Source of the DNA: Bacteroides sp.
GTDB taxonomy: Bacteria; Bacteroidota; Bacteroidia; Bacteroidales; Bacteroidaceae
Length of the DNA stretch: 46,443 bases
NCBI GenBank assembly: GCA_017472925.1
Contig: JAFUNS010000043.1
Coordinates: forward strand, 1 to 46,443
Reading direction: 5' to 3'
A program made the translations under genes and the position numbers. A model generated the notes under the pieces. The model had not been told where the DNA came from, searched no databases, and worked only from the letters and a program-made list of their open reading frames with translations. Below, piece after piece: positions 32,173 to 40,244 of the stretch (position 1 is the stretch's first letter; the number at the start of each line of letters is the position of its first letter).

Positions 32173-33084
32173 ATGAAATATGCAATTATAGGCACAGGAG
32201 CCGTAGGTAGTTATTATGGCGGGAAGCTGGCCCACTCCGGATGCGATGTGCATTTCCTGCTTCATAGCGATTATGAATATGTAAAGCAACATGGGTTGCA
32301 AGTCGATTCGTGTGACGGTTCTTTTCATCTTGACCATCCCCATGTTTATAGCAATACGGCAGATATGCCCAAGGCCGATGTTGTTATCGTGGCACTGAAG
32401 ACTACACGTAATCATTTGTTGGCCACTCTTCTTCCTCCTTTATTTCATAAGGATACGCTTGTGTTGCTCATTCAGAATGGCATAGGTCCCGAGGCCGAAC
32501 TTCAAAAGCAATTTCCCGACCTTTATTTGGCCGCAGGATTGGCATTTATCTGTTCATCGAAAACAGAGCCGGGACGAGTAAACCATCAGTGTTATGGTAG
32601 CATCAACATTGGCAATTATTCTTGTAAGGATACCCGGATAATGGATCAGTTGATAGCCGATTTCAATCAGGCAGGTGTCAAGGCGTTAGAGGTGGAATAT
32701 CGGGAAGCACGATGGAAAAAAGCCGTTTGGAACATGCCGTTCAATGGAATGACGGTGGTGATGAATGCCCAAACTAACCAGTTGTTGGCTAACCCCGCAA
32801 CGCGCGAACTCATTCATCGCCAAATGATGGAGGTGATTGGGGCGGCACAAGCACTTGGAGTTCAGAATATCGATGCGTCGTTTGCCGATAAGATGATTGA
32901 TATGACCCTTACCATGACTCCTTATTCGCCTTCCATGAAATTGGATTACGATTTCCATCGCCCCATGGAAATAGCCTATTTGTATAGTCATGCCATTGCC
33001 GAGGCACATACAGTGGGTTATTCCATGCCTTGTTTGGAGATGCTTGAAGCGCAACTCAAATTTTTGGATGTGTCCAATTCTTAA
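32173..33084 (+). CDS. 2-dehydropantoate 2-reductase-family (PanE/ApbA) protein
   Basis: 303 residues. NAD(P)H-binding Rossmann start MKYAIIGTGAVGSYYGGKLA (GxGxxG), then the VALKTT and LLIQNGIG segments typical of ketopantoate reductases; C-terminal domain with the catalytic Lys in the REARWKKAVWNMPFNGMTVV stretch and the SMKLDYDFHRPMEI motif. The family supplies pantoate for coenzyme A synthesis; many paralogues have other keto-acid substrates. Whether this is the true panE cannot be told here. No neighbour supports a pathway. Divergent from the methyltransferase. Confidence 0.82.
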   Translation: MKYAIIGTGAVGSYYGGKLAHSGCDVHFLLHSDYEYVKQHGLQVDSCDGSFHLDHPHVYSNTADMPKADVVIVALKTTRNHLLATLLPPLFHKDTLVLLIQNGIGPEAELQKQFPDLYLAAGLAFICSSKTEPGRVNHQCYGSINIGNYSCKDTRIMDQLIADFNQAGVKALEVEYREARWKKAVWNMPFNGMTVVMNAQTNQLLANPATRELIHRQMMEVIGAAQALGVQNIDASFADKMIDMTLTMTPYSPSMKLDYDFHRPMEIAYLYSHAIAEAHTVGYSMPCLEMLEAQLKFLDVSNS

Positions 33085-33125
33085 AATAAAAAGAGGGTGT
33101 ATCAAAATAGAAATCACCTATCAAT

Positions 33126-33209
33126 ATGTCATTCTGAGCATTGCGAAGAATCTGATTACGCCCACTTTATGTAAACAGATTCTTCACTTCGTTCAGAATG
33201 AAACGACAT
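33126..33209. repeat. REP-like palindrome, copy 1
   Basis: ATGTCATTCTGA...GAAGAATCTG pairs with CAGATTCTTC...TTCAGAATG...GACAT around a loop containing CCCACTTTATGT, the reverse complement of the ACATAAA-GTGGG loop found in copies 2 and 3 (36592 and 43594). Intergenic, between convergent genes. Confidence 0.75.
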
Positions 33210-33261
33210 TTTAATAGTGGTTTCGTGTTTTGCACACTTTCTTCTGTAATCCTTATATCTA

Positions 33262-33636
33262 TTAAAGTTCAGTTTTCCACAATCCGTGTAAGTTGCAATA
33301 TTCGTATACGGCAATGGGCTTTTCTGTGCATACGCAAACCACTGCTTCGGGCTTATCCTTCAAATTGATTCTAATACCTCCATTTTCGGTTTCTACATAT
33401 ACAAAGGCGATGTGGTGTTCGGGTGTCATGGGATGAGGCACACTGCCCACTTCTACTTTGATTCTGCAATCGTCCAGACGGGTTACTACCGGTACATGCT
33501 TTTCGTTGCTTGCATCTACTGTATTAGGGATAAGCTCTTCCATCTTTTCTCCGCAGCATACTACCGGAACCTTGCTGTCTACTACTTTTTCTATCACGTT
33601 ACCACAATGGTTGCACTTATAAAACTTTGTTGCCAT
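33262..33636 (-). CDS. dfx: Desulfoferrodoxin / superoxide reductase
   Basis: 124 residues from ATG 33636 (MATKFYKCNHCG); the longer open frame upstream lacks family similarity. Reduces superoxide to peroxide in the cytoplasm of anaerobes. N-terminal iron centre: CNHCG at 8-12 and the paired Cys in VVCCGEKM. The catalytic iron site is supplied by His in EKHVPVV, by PHPMTPEHHIAFV, and by Cys and His near the end (YCNLHGLWKTEL). The classic Glu-Lys loop is read as NEKHVP. Full family length. Monocistronic. Confidence 0.92.
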   Translation of the reverse strand: MATKFYKCNHCGNVIEKVVDSKVPVVCCGEKMEELIPNTVDASNEKHVPVVTRLDDCRIKVEVGSVPHPMTPEHHIAFVYVETENGGIRINLKDKPEAVVCVCTEKPIAVYEYCNLHGLWKTEL

Positions 33637-33744
33637 AATTTTTCTTTTTAATGAGTTAGTTATTTTTTCTGTTGCAAATATATATACTCTAACAAAACTT
33701 ACCAACAGATTGTTTCTATGGGGTAATAGATAATATTTATCTGA

Positions 33745-34383
33745 TTATAGAATAGTCAGTATCTCTTGAAAATCGTCAATCAGAAAATCGGCTTTAGCAT
33801 CTTGCAATTCTTGACGAGTACCATTGCCGTAAGTCACTCCACAAGTATGTGCACCGGCACGGCGTCCCATTTCAATGTCGTAAATGGTATCGCCTACAAC
33901 GAGTGCTTCTTCAGGCGGGCAATGGAAAGCTTCGAGTGTTCGCAATACAGGTTCCGGATGAGGCTTGGCATGAGTCACATCATCGGCTCCCAATATATAG
34001 GTAAAGGTGTCTTCCAGATGCATGGAGTGGACAAAATCCACTAGGCTCTTACGAATTCTGCTACTGGCCAGGGTCATGGTATAGCCTTTGGAGGAAAGCT
34101 CTTGTAACGTTTCGATTACGTGTGGAAAAGTGGGGATGGAATAGGCCGCATTGTTGGCAAAGAAAATACGACGATACGTGTCCACGCACTTGTCGCCCAT
34201 TTCGTTGGTCATCGGAATCAAGTCGGTAAAGGCTTGTTTGAGCGGGAGGCCAATCATCGATGCACATTGCTCGTCGGTGCGTGGAGCCAGTTTTAGTTCC
34301 TGGATAGTTTGTTGCATGGTTTCCACAATGAGTTGGCGTGTATCGCCCAATGTCCCGTCGAAATCGATAATAATCAGTTTCAT
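33745..34383 (-). CDS. HAD-family phosphatase (phosphoglycolate phosphatase-like)
   Basis: 212 residues. Motif I IDFDGTLGDT (Asp8 nucleophile and Asp10), cap domain with LPLKQAFTDLIP, motif II TLASSRIRKS, motif III Lys in THAKPHPEPVL, motif IV VGDTIYDIEMGRRAGAHTCG. Closest in pattern to Gph/beta-phosphoglucomutase-type HADs. Substrate unknown. Its start is 18 bases after the stop of the GH43 gene (34402), same strand, so it may be expressed with it. Confidence 0.87.
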   Translation of the reverse strand: MKLIIIDFDGTLGDTRQLIVETMQQTIQELKLAPRTDEQCASMIGLPLKQAFTDLIPMTNEMGDKCVDTYRRIFFANNAAYSIPTFPHVIETLQELSSKGYTMTLASSRIRKSLVDFVHSMHLEDTFTYILGADDVTHAKPHPEPVLRTLEAFHCPPEEALVVGDTIYDIEMGRRAGAHTCGVTYGNGTRQELQDAKADFLIDDFQEILTIL

Positions 34384-34401
34384 CTTTTGTATATCAATTC
34401 C

Positions 34402-35880
34402 TTATTTCATAATCCATTTGTCGAACTGGAAGTCGCCTTCCGAAGTAATGAAGAACAAATCGTGCTGCCCCGATACAGGTATGGTAATCTTTTCGCTCAC
34501 TTCCTTCCATTCATCGCCTTCAAATGCGAGGGTAGCAAGTACCTGACCATCTTTCGGATGGCCCAATCGTACAGTCAGTTTACCTGGACCTCTTACTACT
34601 ACCGTCACTTCTTGTGGTTGGGTAGAGAAATCCACTCCACGTACTTTCAGTATCTGTCCGTCTGTATGACATGCCGCAGCGGTATCACCTAGTCGGCCTG
34701 TAGGGACAAAACGGAGGTTATGTGTGGCGGCAACGGTTTCGGCTTGCACCCAAACAAACGGATTGAGAGGTTTCAGTTGCGTTACTCCTGTGCGGGTAGC
34801 CTCGCCCATGTGAATGGTCAGGTTTTCTTCGTCAACCTTTATCTTATCTATGCATACCGAACGGAATCCTCCTTTACCCTGTTGGTGTTCTTCCAAGGAA
34901 AGGGTATGGTACAACAAGTAATATTCGCCTTGATACTTGTGTAAATGCGTATGATTGTTGCTGGGCAGAAAACCATAATCCATGGGATTCTTGAAGTAAT
35001 TGGCCTGATAAGTCCAACTGTCAGTATCTAATGGCGTTTGGCTGGTCATGTAGCTCATGCAACAAATGCTTGGCTTTTCTGTATCCAAAGGCCATTCCTT
35101 CCGTTCTACCCAACTGGTATTATAGGTATATATCCATGTGCCGTTGATGTAGTTCAGCTCGTTGGCTTCGAAATGGTAAGGTGCTTTTATTTCTGTAATG
35201 GGACTATCCAGGTTCATCATGTCATCGGCCAGGCGAACAATTCTTGCATTACCAGGGATGTATTCAGAACCGTATTGGTTAGAGCCTCCGCCGAACGAGA
35301 GCCATCCTCTTCCTTCATCATCTACCACCACACCAGGGTCGAAGGGTGCTCCACAATTACCCAATCCTTCTGATTGCTTGTCTACCACATTCTTTCCTAA
35401 CGGGTCTGTCCATGGGCCGATGGGCGAGGTAGCTGTAAGCATACCCACTCCTACACCGCAATTGGAATAATACAGATAGAAATGTGTTTTTCCGTCGGTT
35501 TCTACCCGTTTGGTGATGGAAGGTGCCCATGAGGCAATTCCCCAAGGCGACAAGGCCTTTACATCGATGTATCCATGAAATGTCCAGTTCACCATATCAT
35601 CTGTCGACATCATGACCAGCGAATGGATATGCTGATATCCGTTATTCCCCTTAGGTCCTACCACATCCAGTTGCTGATGGTCGTTGGTGGCATACACATA
35701 CAGTCGGCCCTCATATTCCACCGCTGTAGGGTCGGCATTGAAATTATGGTCGAGCAATGGATTTGCATAGTCGCTCAATAGTTTGGGCGATGAATATTCT
35801 GGAAGGATGGACGAAGGTTCCTGATTTCCGCAAGATGCCATCAATAGCATCGAAGCAAGCATACACATGTATTTTTTCAT
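34402..35880 (-). CDS. GH43-family lipoprotein glycosidase with C-terminal CBM6-like domain
   Basis: 492 residues. Lipoprotein signal with LMASC and Cys17, so membrane-anchored, probably at the cell surface or in the periplasm. The five-bladed GH43 catalytic domain follows: NADPTAVEYEGRLYVYATND (base Asp), GIASWAPSITKRV (middle Asp region), GAPFDPGVVVDDEGRGWLSF, and PYHFEANELNYINGTW (acid Glu). From about residue 365 to the end lies a beta-sandwich (WVQAETVAATHNLRFVP ... QHDLFFITSEGDFQFDKWIM) of CBM6 type. Likely alpha-L-arabinofuranosidase or beta-xylosidase acting on arabinoxylan. The -7 box is at 35915-35922. Confidence 0.88.
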   Translation of the reverse strand: MKKYMCMLASMLLMASCGNQEPSSILPEYSSPKLLSDYANPLLDHNFNADPTAVEYEGRLYVYATNDHQQLDVVGPKGNNGYQHIHSLVMMSTDDMVNWTFHGYIDVKALSPWGIASWAPSITKRVETDGKTHFYLYYSNCGVGVGMLTATSPIGPWTDPLGKNVVDKQSEGLGNCGAPFDPGVVVDDEGRGWLSFGGGSNQYGSEYIPGNARIVRLADDMMNLDSPITEIKAPYHFEANELNYINGTWIYTYNTSWVERKEWPLDTEKPSICCMSYMTSQTPLDTDSWTYQANYFKNPMDYGFLPSNNHTHLHKYQGEYYLLYHTLSLEEHQQGKGGFRSVCIDKIKVDEENLTIHMGEATRTGVTQLKPLNPFVWVQAETVAATHNLRFVPTGRLGDTAAACHTDGQILKVRGVDFSTQPQEVTVVVRGPGKLTVRLGHPKDGQVLATLAFEGDEWKEVSEKITIPVSGQHDLFFITSEGDFQFDKWIMK

Positions 35881-35914
35881 TATCGATAGATGTTTGGATA
35901 ATTGTCTTTAGTGG

Positions 35915-35922
35915 CAAAGATA
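35915..35922 (-). promoter_or_regulatory. -7 box of the GH43 gene
   Basis: TATCTTTG on the minus strand, 35 bases before the start codon at 35880. Confidence 0.5.
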
Positions 35923-35997
35923 ATGAATTATTAACTACATCTATAATCCGATAATTATTTTCTATCAAGAAAATGAATAAAACTATTAAAATTTCAC

Positions 35998-36005
35998 TAA
36001 ATTTG
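35998..36005 (+). promoter_or_regulatory. -7 box of the ferritin gene
   Basis: TAAATTTG matches TAnnTTTG, 34 bases before the ATG at 36040, in a very AT-rich upstream region. Confidence 0.5.
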
Positions 36006-36039
36006 CATTACCGAAAATAACCATTAAAACTTGAAGATT

Positions 36040-36561
36040 ATGTTAAGCAAGAATTTACATGATGCAATCAATGCACAGATCAATGCCGAATTGTGGTCAG
36101 CTTACCTTTACTTGGCCATGTCACTCGATGCCGAAACAAAGGGATATAAAGGAGTAGCTAATTGGTTCTATGTTCAGTTCCAGGAAGAGCAAGACCATGC
36201 ACGCATCTTCATGAACTATTTGAACTCACGCGATGTCAAGGTTACTTTGCTCCCAATTGAAGAAGTTCCTGCTACTTGGGATAGTGTACTCGATATGTTC
36301 AAGCAAACCCTTGAACATGAAAAGAAGGTTACATCCCTTATCAACAATTTGGCTTACATTGCTAACGAAGACCGCGATTTTGCCTCTATCAACCGTTTGG
36401 TTTGGTTCATCGACGAACAAGTGGAAGAAGAAGAATCAGCACGCGATATGATTGCTGCTGTTGAGGCGGTAGAAGACAACAAGTACGGCATGTACATGCT
36501 CGATAAGGAATTGGCTGCACGTACTTATACTACACCATCGCCATTGGCTACAGCTGAATAA
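36040..36561 (+). CDS. ftnA: Ferritin (iron storage)
   Basis: 173 residues from ATG 36040 (MLSKNLHDAINAQINAELWS); a TTG nine bases earlier is in frame but unlikely. Oxidises and stores iron in a 24-subunit shell. Ferroxidase ligands are present: Glu17 in AELWSAYLY, Glu49/Glu50 and His53 in FQEEQDHARIF, Glu94 in LEHEKKVT, and Gln127 with the EQVEEEES helix. Non-haem bacterial ferritin, normal length. In a redox-stress group with desulfoferrodoxin 2.4 kb away but not an operon with it. A REP-like hairpin follows the stop. Confidence 0.93.
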   Translation: MLSKNLHDAINAQINAELWSAYLYLAMSLDAETKGYKGVANWFYVQFQEEQDHARIFMNYLNSRDVKVTLLPIEEVPATWDSVLDMFKQTLEHEKKVTSLINNLAYIANEDRDFASINRLVWFIDEQVEEEESARDMIAAVEAVEDNKYGMYMLDKELAARTYTTPSPLATAE

Positions 36562-36591
36562 GGATTGAGCATTCTATTTACATAGTATAAA

Positions 36592-36647
36592 GTGAAGAAT
36601 CTGTATACATAAACGTGGATGTATTCAGATTCTTCTTTCTTTCTTCA
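36592..36647. repeat. REP-like palindrome, copy 2 (short form)
   Basis: GAAGAATCTG (36594-36603) pairs with CAGATTCTTC (36626-36635) around a loop with ACATAAACGTGG, shared with copies at 33126 and 43594. It sits between the convergent ferritin and trkA genes and may end both transcripts. Confidence 0.7.
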
Positions 36648-36660
36648 CAAAAAGAATACA

Positions 36661-37080
36661 TTAAACCATATCCTCTATCGTTTTGTTGGATAATTTATCG
36701 GCAAACACCCGTGCGGCATAGCATTCGGGTATAAATATCTTTTGAATATTCATGGCACGGAGGATAGACTGATGTACCGGGTCGATGGCTCGGGCATAAA
36801 TCTTTGCCATGCCCAATTCTTTTAAAGCAGCTACCACTCGCAATGAATGATCCATTTCCTGACCGATGGATACTATGGCACAATCCATTTCGTCCAACGG
36901 AAGTGCTTTAAGTGCCAATCGTTCGGTAGCATCCATGATGTAAGCTACAGAAATACGATCCTTTAATTCGTTTACCCGATGCTCATTAGCATCTACACCT
37001 ATCACTTCATGACCTTTGTCGGTCAGTTCTTCAGCTAATGTCTTGCCGAAATTTCCCAAACCTATAATCAAACATTTCAT
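36661..37080 (-). CDS. trkA: TrkA-N domain protein without RCK_C
   Basis: 139 residues: one nucleotide-binding RCK_N domain (MKCLIIGLGNFGKTLAEELT with GxGxxG, acidic VIGVDANEHRV, then YIMDATERLAL and KIYARAIDPVHQSILRAMNI). It gates the TrkH channel by binding NAD or ATP. Related proteins are usually near 220 residues with a C-terminal RCK_C domain; here the frame stops at KTIEDMV, so the C-terminal domain is absent. The stop lies about 15 bases from the edge of the REP-like element, which might have caused the loss. Follows trkH in the same operon with a 14-base gap. Confidence 0.85.
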   Translation of the reverse strand: MKCLIIGLGNFGKTLAEELTDKGHEVIGVDANEHRVNELKDRISVAYIMDATERLALKALPLDEMDCAIVSIGQEMDHSLRVVAALKELGMAKIYARAIDPVHQSILRAMNIQKIFIPECYAARVFADKLSNKTIEDMV

Positions 37081-37094
37081 AATCTGTCGTATAG

Positions 37095-38882
37095 TTAGTT
37101 GATAATTACATCGTCTTGCGGTAACCGGTAAGGAGGTGAATCATTTGAGTGTACCAAACTCATCAGTAGGGTAATCAATCCCACACGGCCTACAAACATG
37201 AGTATAGAAACGAGTATTTTGCTATTATCTCCCAATAGCGGAGTGACATTCAGACTTGCTCCTACCGTGGCATAAGCCGATATGGTTTCGAATAACAATT
37301 CTTTCGGTGCTATGTCGGGTTCCATCACGACTAATGCTATGAAAAATGCAAAGATGGCAAGCAACGATCCAAATACTTTGGCCAATGCCCTTCGGATAGA
37401 TACGGGCGACAATTCACGATGGAAGAGTGTCACTCGTTCGCGTCCTTTTACTACGGCTACAAAATTGGCGAATGCTACGGCTATTGTATTTACCTTGATA
37501 CCCCCTGCAGTAGATTGTGAAGCACCCCCTATCCACATCAGTACCATATAAATAAGCAAGGTGAGGAAGGAGAGTTGAGGCATGTCCACACTATTGAATC
37601 CGGCGGTACGGGGAGCTACGGCATTGAAGAGTGATTGCACTATTTTATCTTTTACAGGCATATGGGCAAAGGCATGATTCCATTCCAATAGGCCGATACA
37701 TATGCTTCCTCCTACTATCAAAATGCTTGTAGTGACCAATACTAATTTTGTATTGATGTTTGCCAAATGAACATATCGCTTTTTCCGGTTGAACCACAAT
37801 TTGCCCAATCCATAGGCTATCATTCTGCGGAAGTTTACCAGTAAAGGGAAGCCTATACCTCCTAAAACAATCAATACGGTAATAATCAGATAAAAACCGT
37901 TATGCCCTATCAATATGTCAGGGTTACTCAGATTGTCTGTCAGTGTGGAGAACCCGGCATTGCAGAAAGCCGATACCGCATGAAAAACGGAAAAGAACAC
38001 TTCTTCTTGAATGGTCATGCCCATCGTAGCATGGATGTTTGTCCAGATGGCAAAAGCCCCTATCAGTTCGATGGTGAAAGTGAATCCCAAGATATAAAGC
38101 AATGTTGAAATCAACGAGCTGAATGTGTCAGAGCCTATCATGTCCCTCAAGGCAAACTGGTTGTATAATCCTGTACTTCCCATAAAAAACATGGCAAAGA
38201 AACTGGTGATTGTCATAACTCCCAATCCACCAATTTGTATCAATAACATTAGGATAATCTGTCCTTCCAAAGAAAACGTTTGTGCTATGTCAACGGTAGA
38301 AAGCCCTGTTACACATACCGCACTGGTCGATACAAAGAGGGCGTCCACAATAGGCAGACGAATATGTTCATGTGTAGAACGGGGAAGCAGGAGCAGTAAC
38401 GCACCTAAGGCTATGATTACAGCAAAGCAAGCCGCCATAAGCAAGGCGGGATTGGTTTTCTTGTTTATGAAGGCCACCACACCCTTTGAGACCTCGAGCA
38501 AGGCAAACATTCCTAAAAGAGCTACTGTATAATATTTGCTTCCGAAGATGTTCATCCATTCGGGTAGAGAGGAAGAAAAATATTTGGACAGGGCAGAAAC
38601 AAGGAGAAGTAAACCGATGACTACGGTCATGAAAACGGTTTTCTGAGTAATGGTTCTCCATTGGAAAATGAGTTGTGAAATGTATAGAAGAAGGTAAATC
38701 CACCATCCATAATGATAAATGTGGAGGATTACGGACATTTCACGGGCATCCAGCACGAAACCGTAATCCACCACAATGGCCCCCATTACTATGGCGGAAA
38801 CAAGGAACATAAACAGCTGTACTCCCAAGCCTATCCGGTTTTGGAGGGAAGGAGAAATCATATCAGAAAGCCATTGTATCAT
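37095..38882 (-). CDS. trkH: TrkH-family potassium uptake channel subunit
   Basis: 595 residues, inner membrane. Four repeated membrane-pore-membrane units show selectivity filters TSAVCVTGLST, SAFCNAGFST, APRTAGFNS and AYATVGASLN, the glycine lining the K+ path in each. An additional N-terminal set of about four membrane segments (residues 15-140) precedes the channel, as is usual in Bacteroidetes. Works with the TrkA protein encoded next. Ends with a polar tail (SPPYRLPQDDVIIN). Confidence 0.9.
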   Translation of the reverse strand: MIQWLSDMISPSLQNRIGLGVQLFMFLVSAIVMGAIVVDYGFVLDAREMSVILHIYHYGWWIYLLLYISQLIFQWRTITQKTVFMTVVIGLLLLVSALSKYFSSSLPEWMNIFGSKYYTVALLGMFALLEVSKGVVAFINKKTNPALLMAACFAVIIALGALLLLLPRSTHEHIRLPIVDALFVSTSAVCVTGLSTVDIAQTFSLEGQIILMLLIQIGGLGVMTITSFFAMFFMGSTGLYNQFALRDMIGSDTFSSLISTLLYILGFTFTIELIGAFAIWTNIHATMGMTIQEEVFFSVFHAVSAFCNAGFSTLTDNLSNPDILIGHNGFYLIITVLIVLGGIGFPLLVNFRRMIAYGLGKLWFNRKKRYVHLANINTKLVLVTTSILIVGGSICIGLLEWNHAFAHMPVKDKIVQSLFNAVAPRTAGFNSVDMPQLSFLTLLIYMVLMWIGGASQSTAGGIKVNTIAVAFANFVAVVKGRERVTLFHRELSPVSIRRALAKVFGSLLAIFAFFIALVVMEPDIAPKELLFETISAYATVGASLNVTPLLGDNSKILVSILMFVGRVGLITLLMSLVHSNDSPPYRLPQDDVIIN

Positions 38883-39000
38883 ATCATCAACAACTAAAGA
38901 GGTTGTAACAATACGTAAAAGTAACTATAAAATGAAAGACTTTCTTTTATGTTGACTATTATATGTTTTTTTTAAGAAATCCCAACAATCCTTTATGGTA

Positions 39001-40107
39001 TTATTCCAAAAAAGCGTCCATAATCTTTGTAGGTCGTCCGTCTTCTGTAAAGGCTCCCAATTTGTATTGGGTGGGTTTGCATTCAGGTTCCCAGTAGAAT
39101 ACCCCTTTACAGCGTCCGTTGGTATTTTCCTTGCACTCGCGGATGATGCGGCTCAGTTGGGCATATCCTTCTTCGGGTTTCAAGGCTTCCATACCTGTCT
39201 CTACAATCATCACATCGCAACCATATTTTTCGCTCACCTTCTTGATGTTGGCAATACAATCGGTAATGGTGGTTTCGGCATCATCCCGATGGCCGGCATC
39301 CATGGCCCAATACGGATAGAGTGACATGCCAATCATATCAAACTTGGCACCGTTGTTCTTCAGTATATCGAGGTTCCAATTATACAGGTTTTCATCAAAT
39401 CCGTTGTCCAGATGCACCATGGCAATGGCTTCGGGGAATATTTCTTTTACCGCATCGTATCCGGCTGCAAACAGACCGGCATATTGTTCAGGATTGTTTT
39501 GGGCATGTCCCATCGATTCGGTAATGGTGGTGCGTCCTTCTTCATCCTTTATCTCCCAACCTCTTTCATTTCTCTTTACACTCCAAAGAAATCCGTTGGA
39601 TGTTTCGTTACCCACCTGTACCCACTTGGGTGTAATGCCGTTGTCTTTCAGGTATTGCAGCACTTCGCGTGTATGGTTGGCCACATCCTGTTTCATTTCT
39701 TCATAGGTATGTCCGCTCCATGCCTCGGGTATGTTTTGCTTGGCTGGGTCGGCCCACCAGTCGCTATAATGGAAGTTCACCATCACTTCCATACCTAGTT
39801 CCTTTGCGCGTAGAGCTTTGACCAACATGTCTTCCTTATTGCACCAATTATTGTGCTTTGCAGGATTTACCCACACACGCAGGCGTACGGCATTCATTCC
39901 ATATTCCTTCATCAAGGCTGTACATTCGCGTTCTTCGCCTTTGGCATTGTAAAATTTGTGCCCTTTCGATTCCATTTCGGTCACCCAACTGATGTCGGCA
40001 CCCTTATAAAATACTTCCTCTTCCGATGTTTGTTTGGTCGAAGAGCAACTCATCCACAAACAAGTGCCCACACATAATGTCAGCACGCTTAAAACGATAT
40101 TTTTCAT
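39001..40107 (-). CDS. GH53 arabinogalactan endo-beta-1,4-galactanase, lipoprotein
   Basis: 368 residues. Lipoprotein signal ending LWMSC with Cys21. The GH53 (beta/alpha)8 fold shows GADISWVTEMESKG, NAVRLRVWVNP, MVNFHYSDWWADPAKQNIPE, WVQVGNETSNG (acid/base Glu) and VMIVETGME (nucleophile Glu). Cuts beta-1,4-galactan side chains of type I arabinogalactan and pectin. Divergent from the large GH43 at 40245, with which it likely shares regulation. The -7 box TATCTTTG lies at 40131-40138 (minus). Confidence 0.93.
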   Translation of the reverse strand: MKNIVLSVLTLCVGTCLWMSCSSTKQTSEEEVFYKGADISWVTEMESKGHKFYNAKGEERECTALMKEYGMNAVRLRVWVNPAKHNNWCNKEDMLVKALRAKELGMEVMVNFHYSDWWADPAKQNIPEAWSGHTYEEMKQDVANHTREVLQYLKDNGITPKWVQVGNETSNGFLWSVKRNERGWEIKDEEGRTTITESMGHAQNNPEQYAGLFAAGYDAVKEIFPEAIAMVHLDNGFDENLYNWNLDILKNNGAKFDMIGMSLYPYWAMDAGHRDDAETTITDCIANIKKVSEKYGCDVMIVETGMEALKPEEGYAQLSRIIRECKENTNGRCKGVFYWEPECKPTQYKLGAFTEDGRPTKIMDAFLE

Positions 40108-40130
40108 AAGTAATAATTATTTGTTTTGCA

Positions 40131-40138
40131 CAAAGATA
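40131..40138 (-). promoter_or_regulatory. -7 box of the GH53 gene
   Basis: TATCTTTG on the minus strand, 24 bases before the start codon. Confidence 0.5.
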
Positions 40139-40189
40139 AATATTTTAATGAAACAATCGTCCAATTTGCAATAAATTAGTCTTTCTTGT

Positions 40190-40220
40190 TTTGATTTTCA
40201 GGACAAGAAATGTACTTTTG
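40190..40220 (+). promoter_or_regulatory. Promoter of the large GH43 gene
   Basis: TTTG (40190-40193), 19 bases, TACTTTTG (40213-40220), matching the Bacteroidales consensus, 25 bases before the ATG. Confidence 0.7.
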
Positions 40221-40244
40221 TAGTCATTAAACGTTTAAAATATT

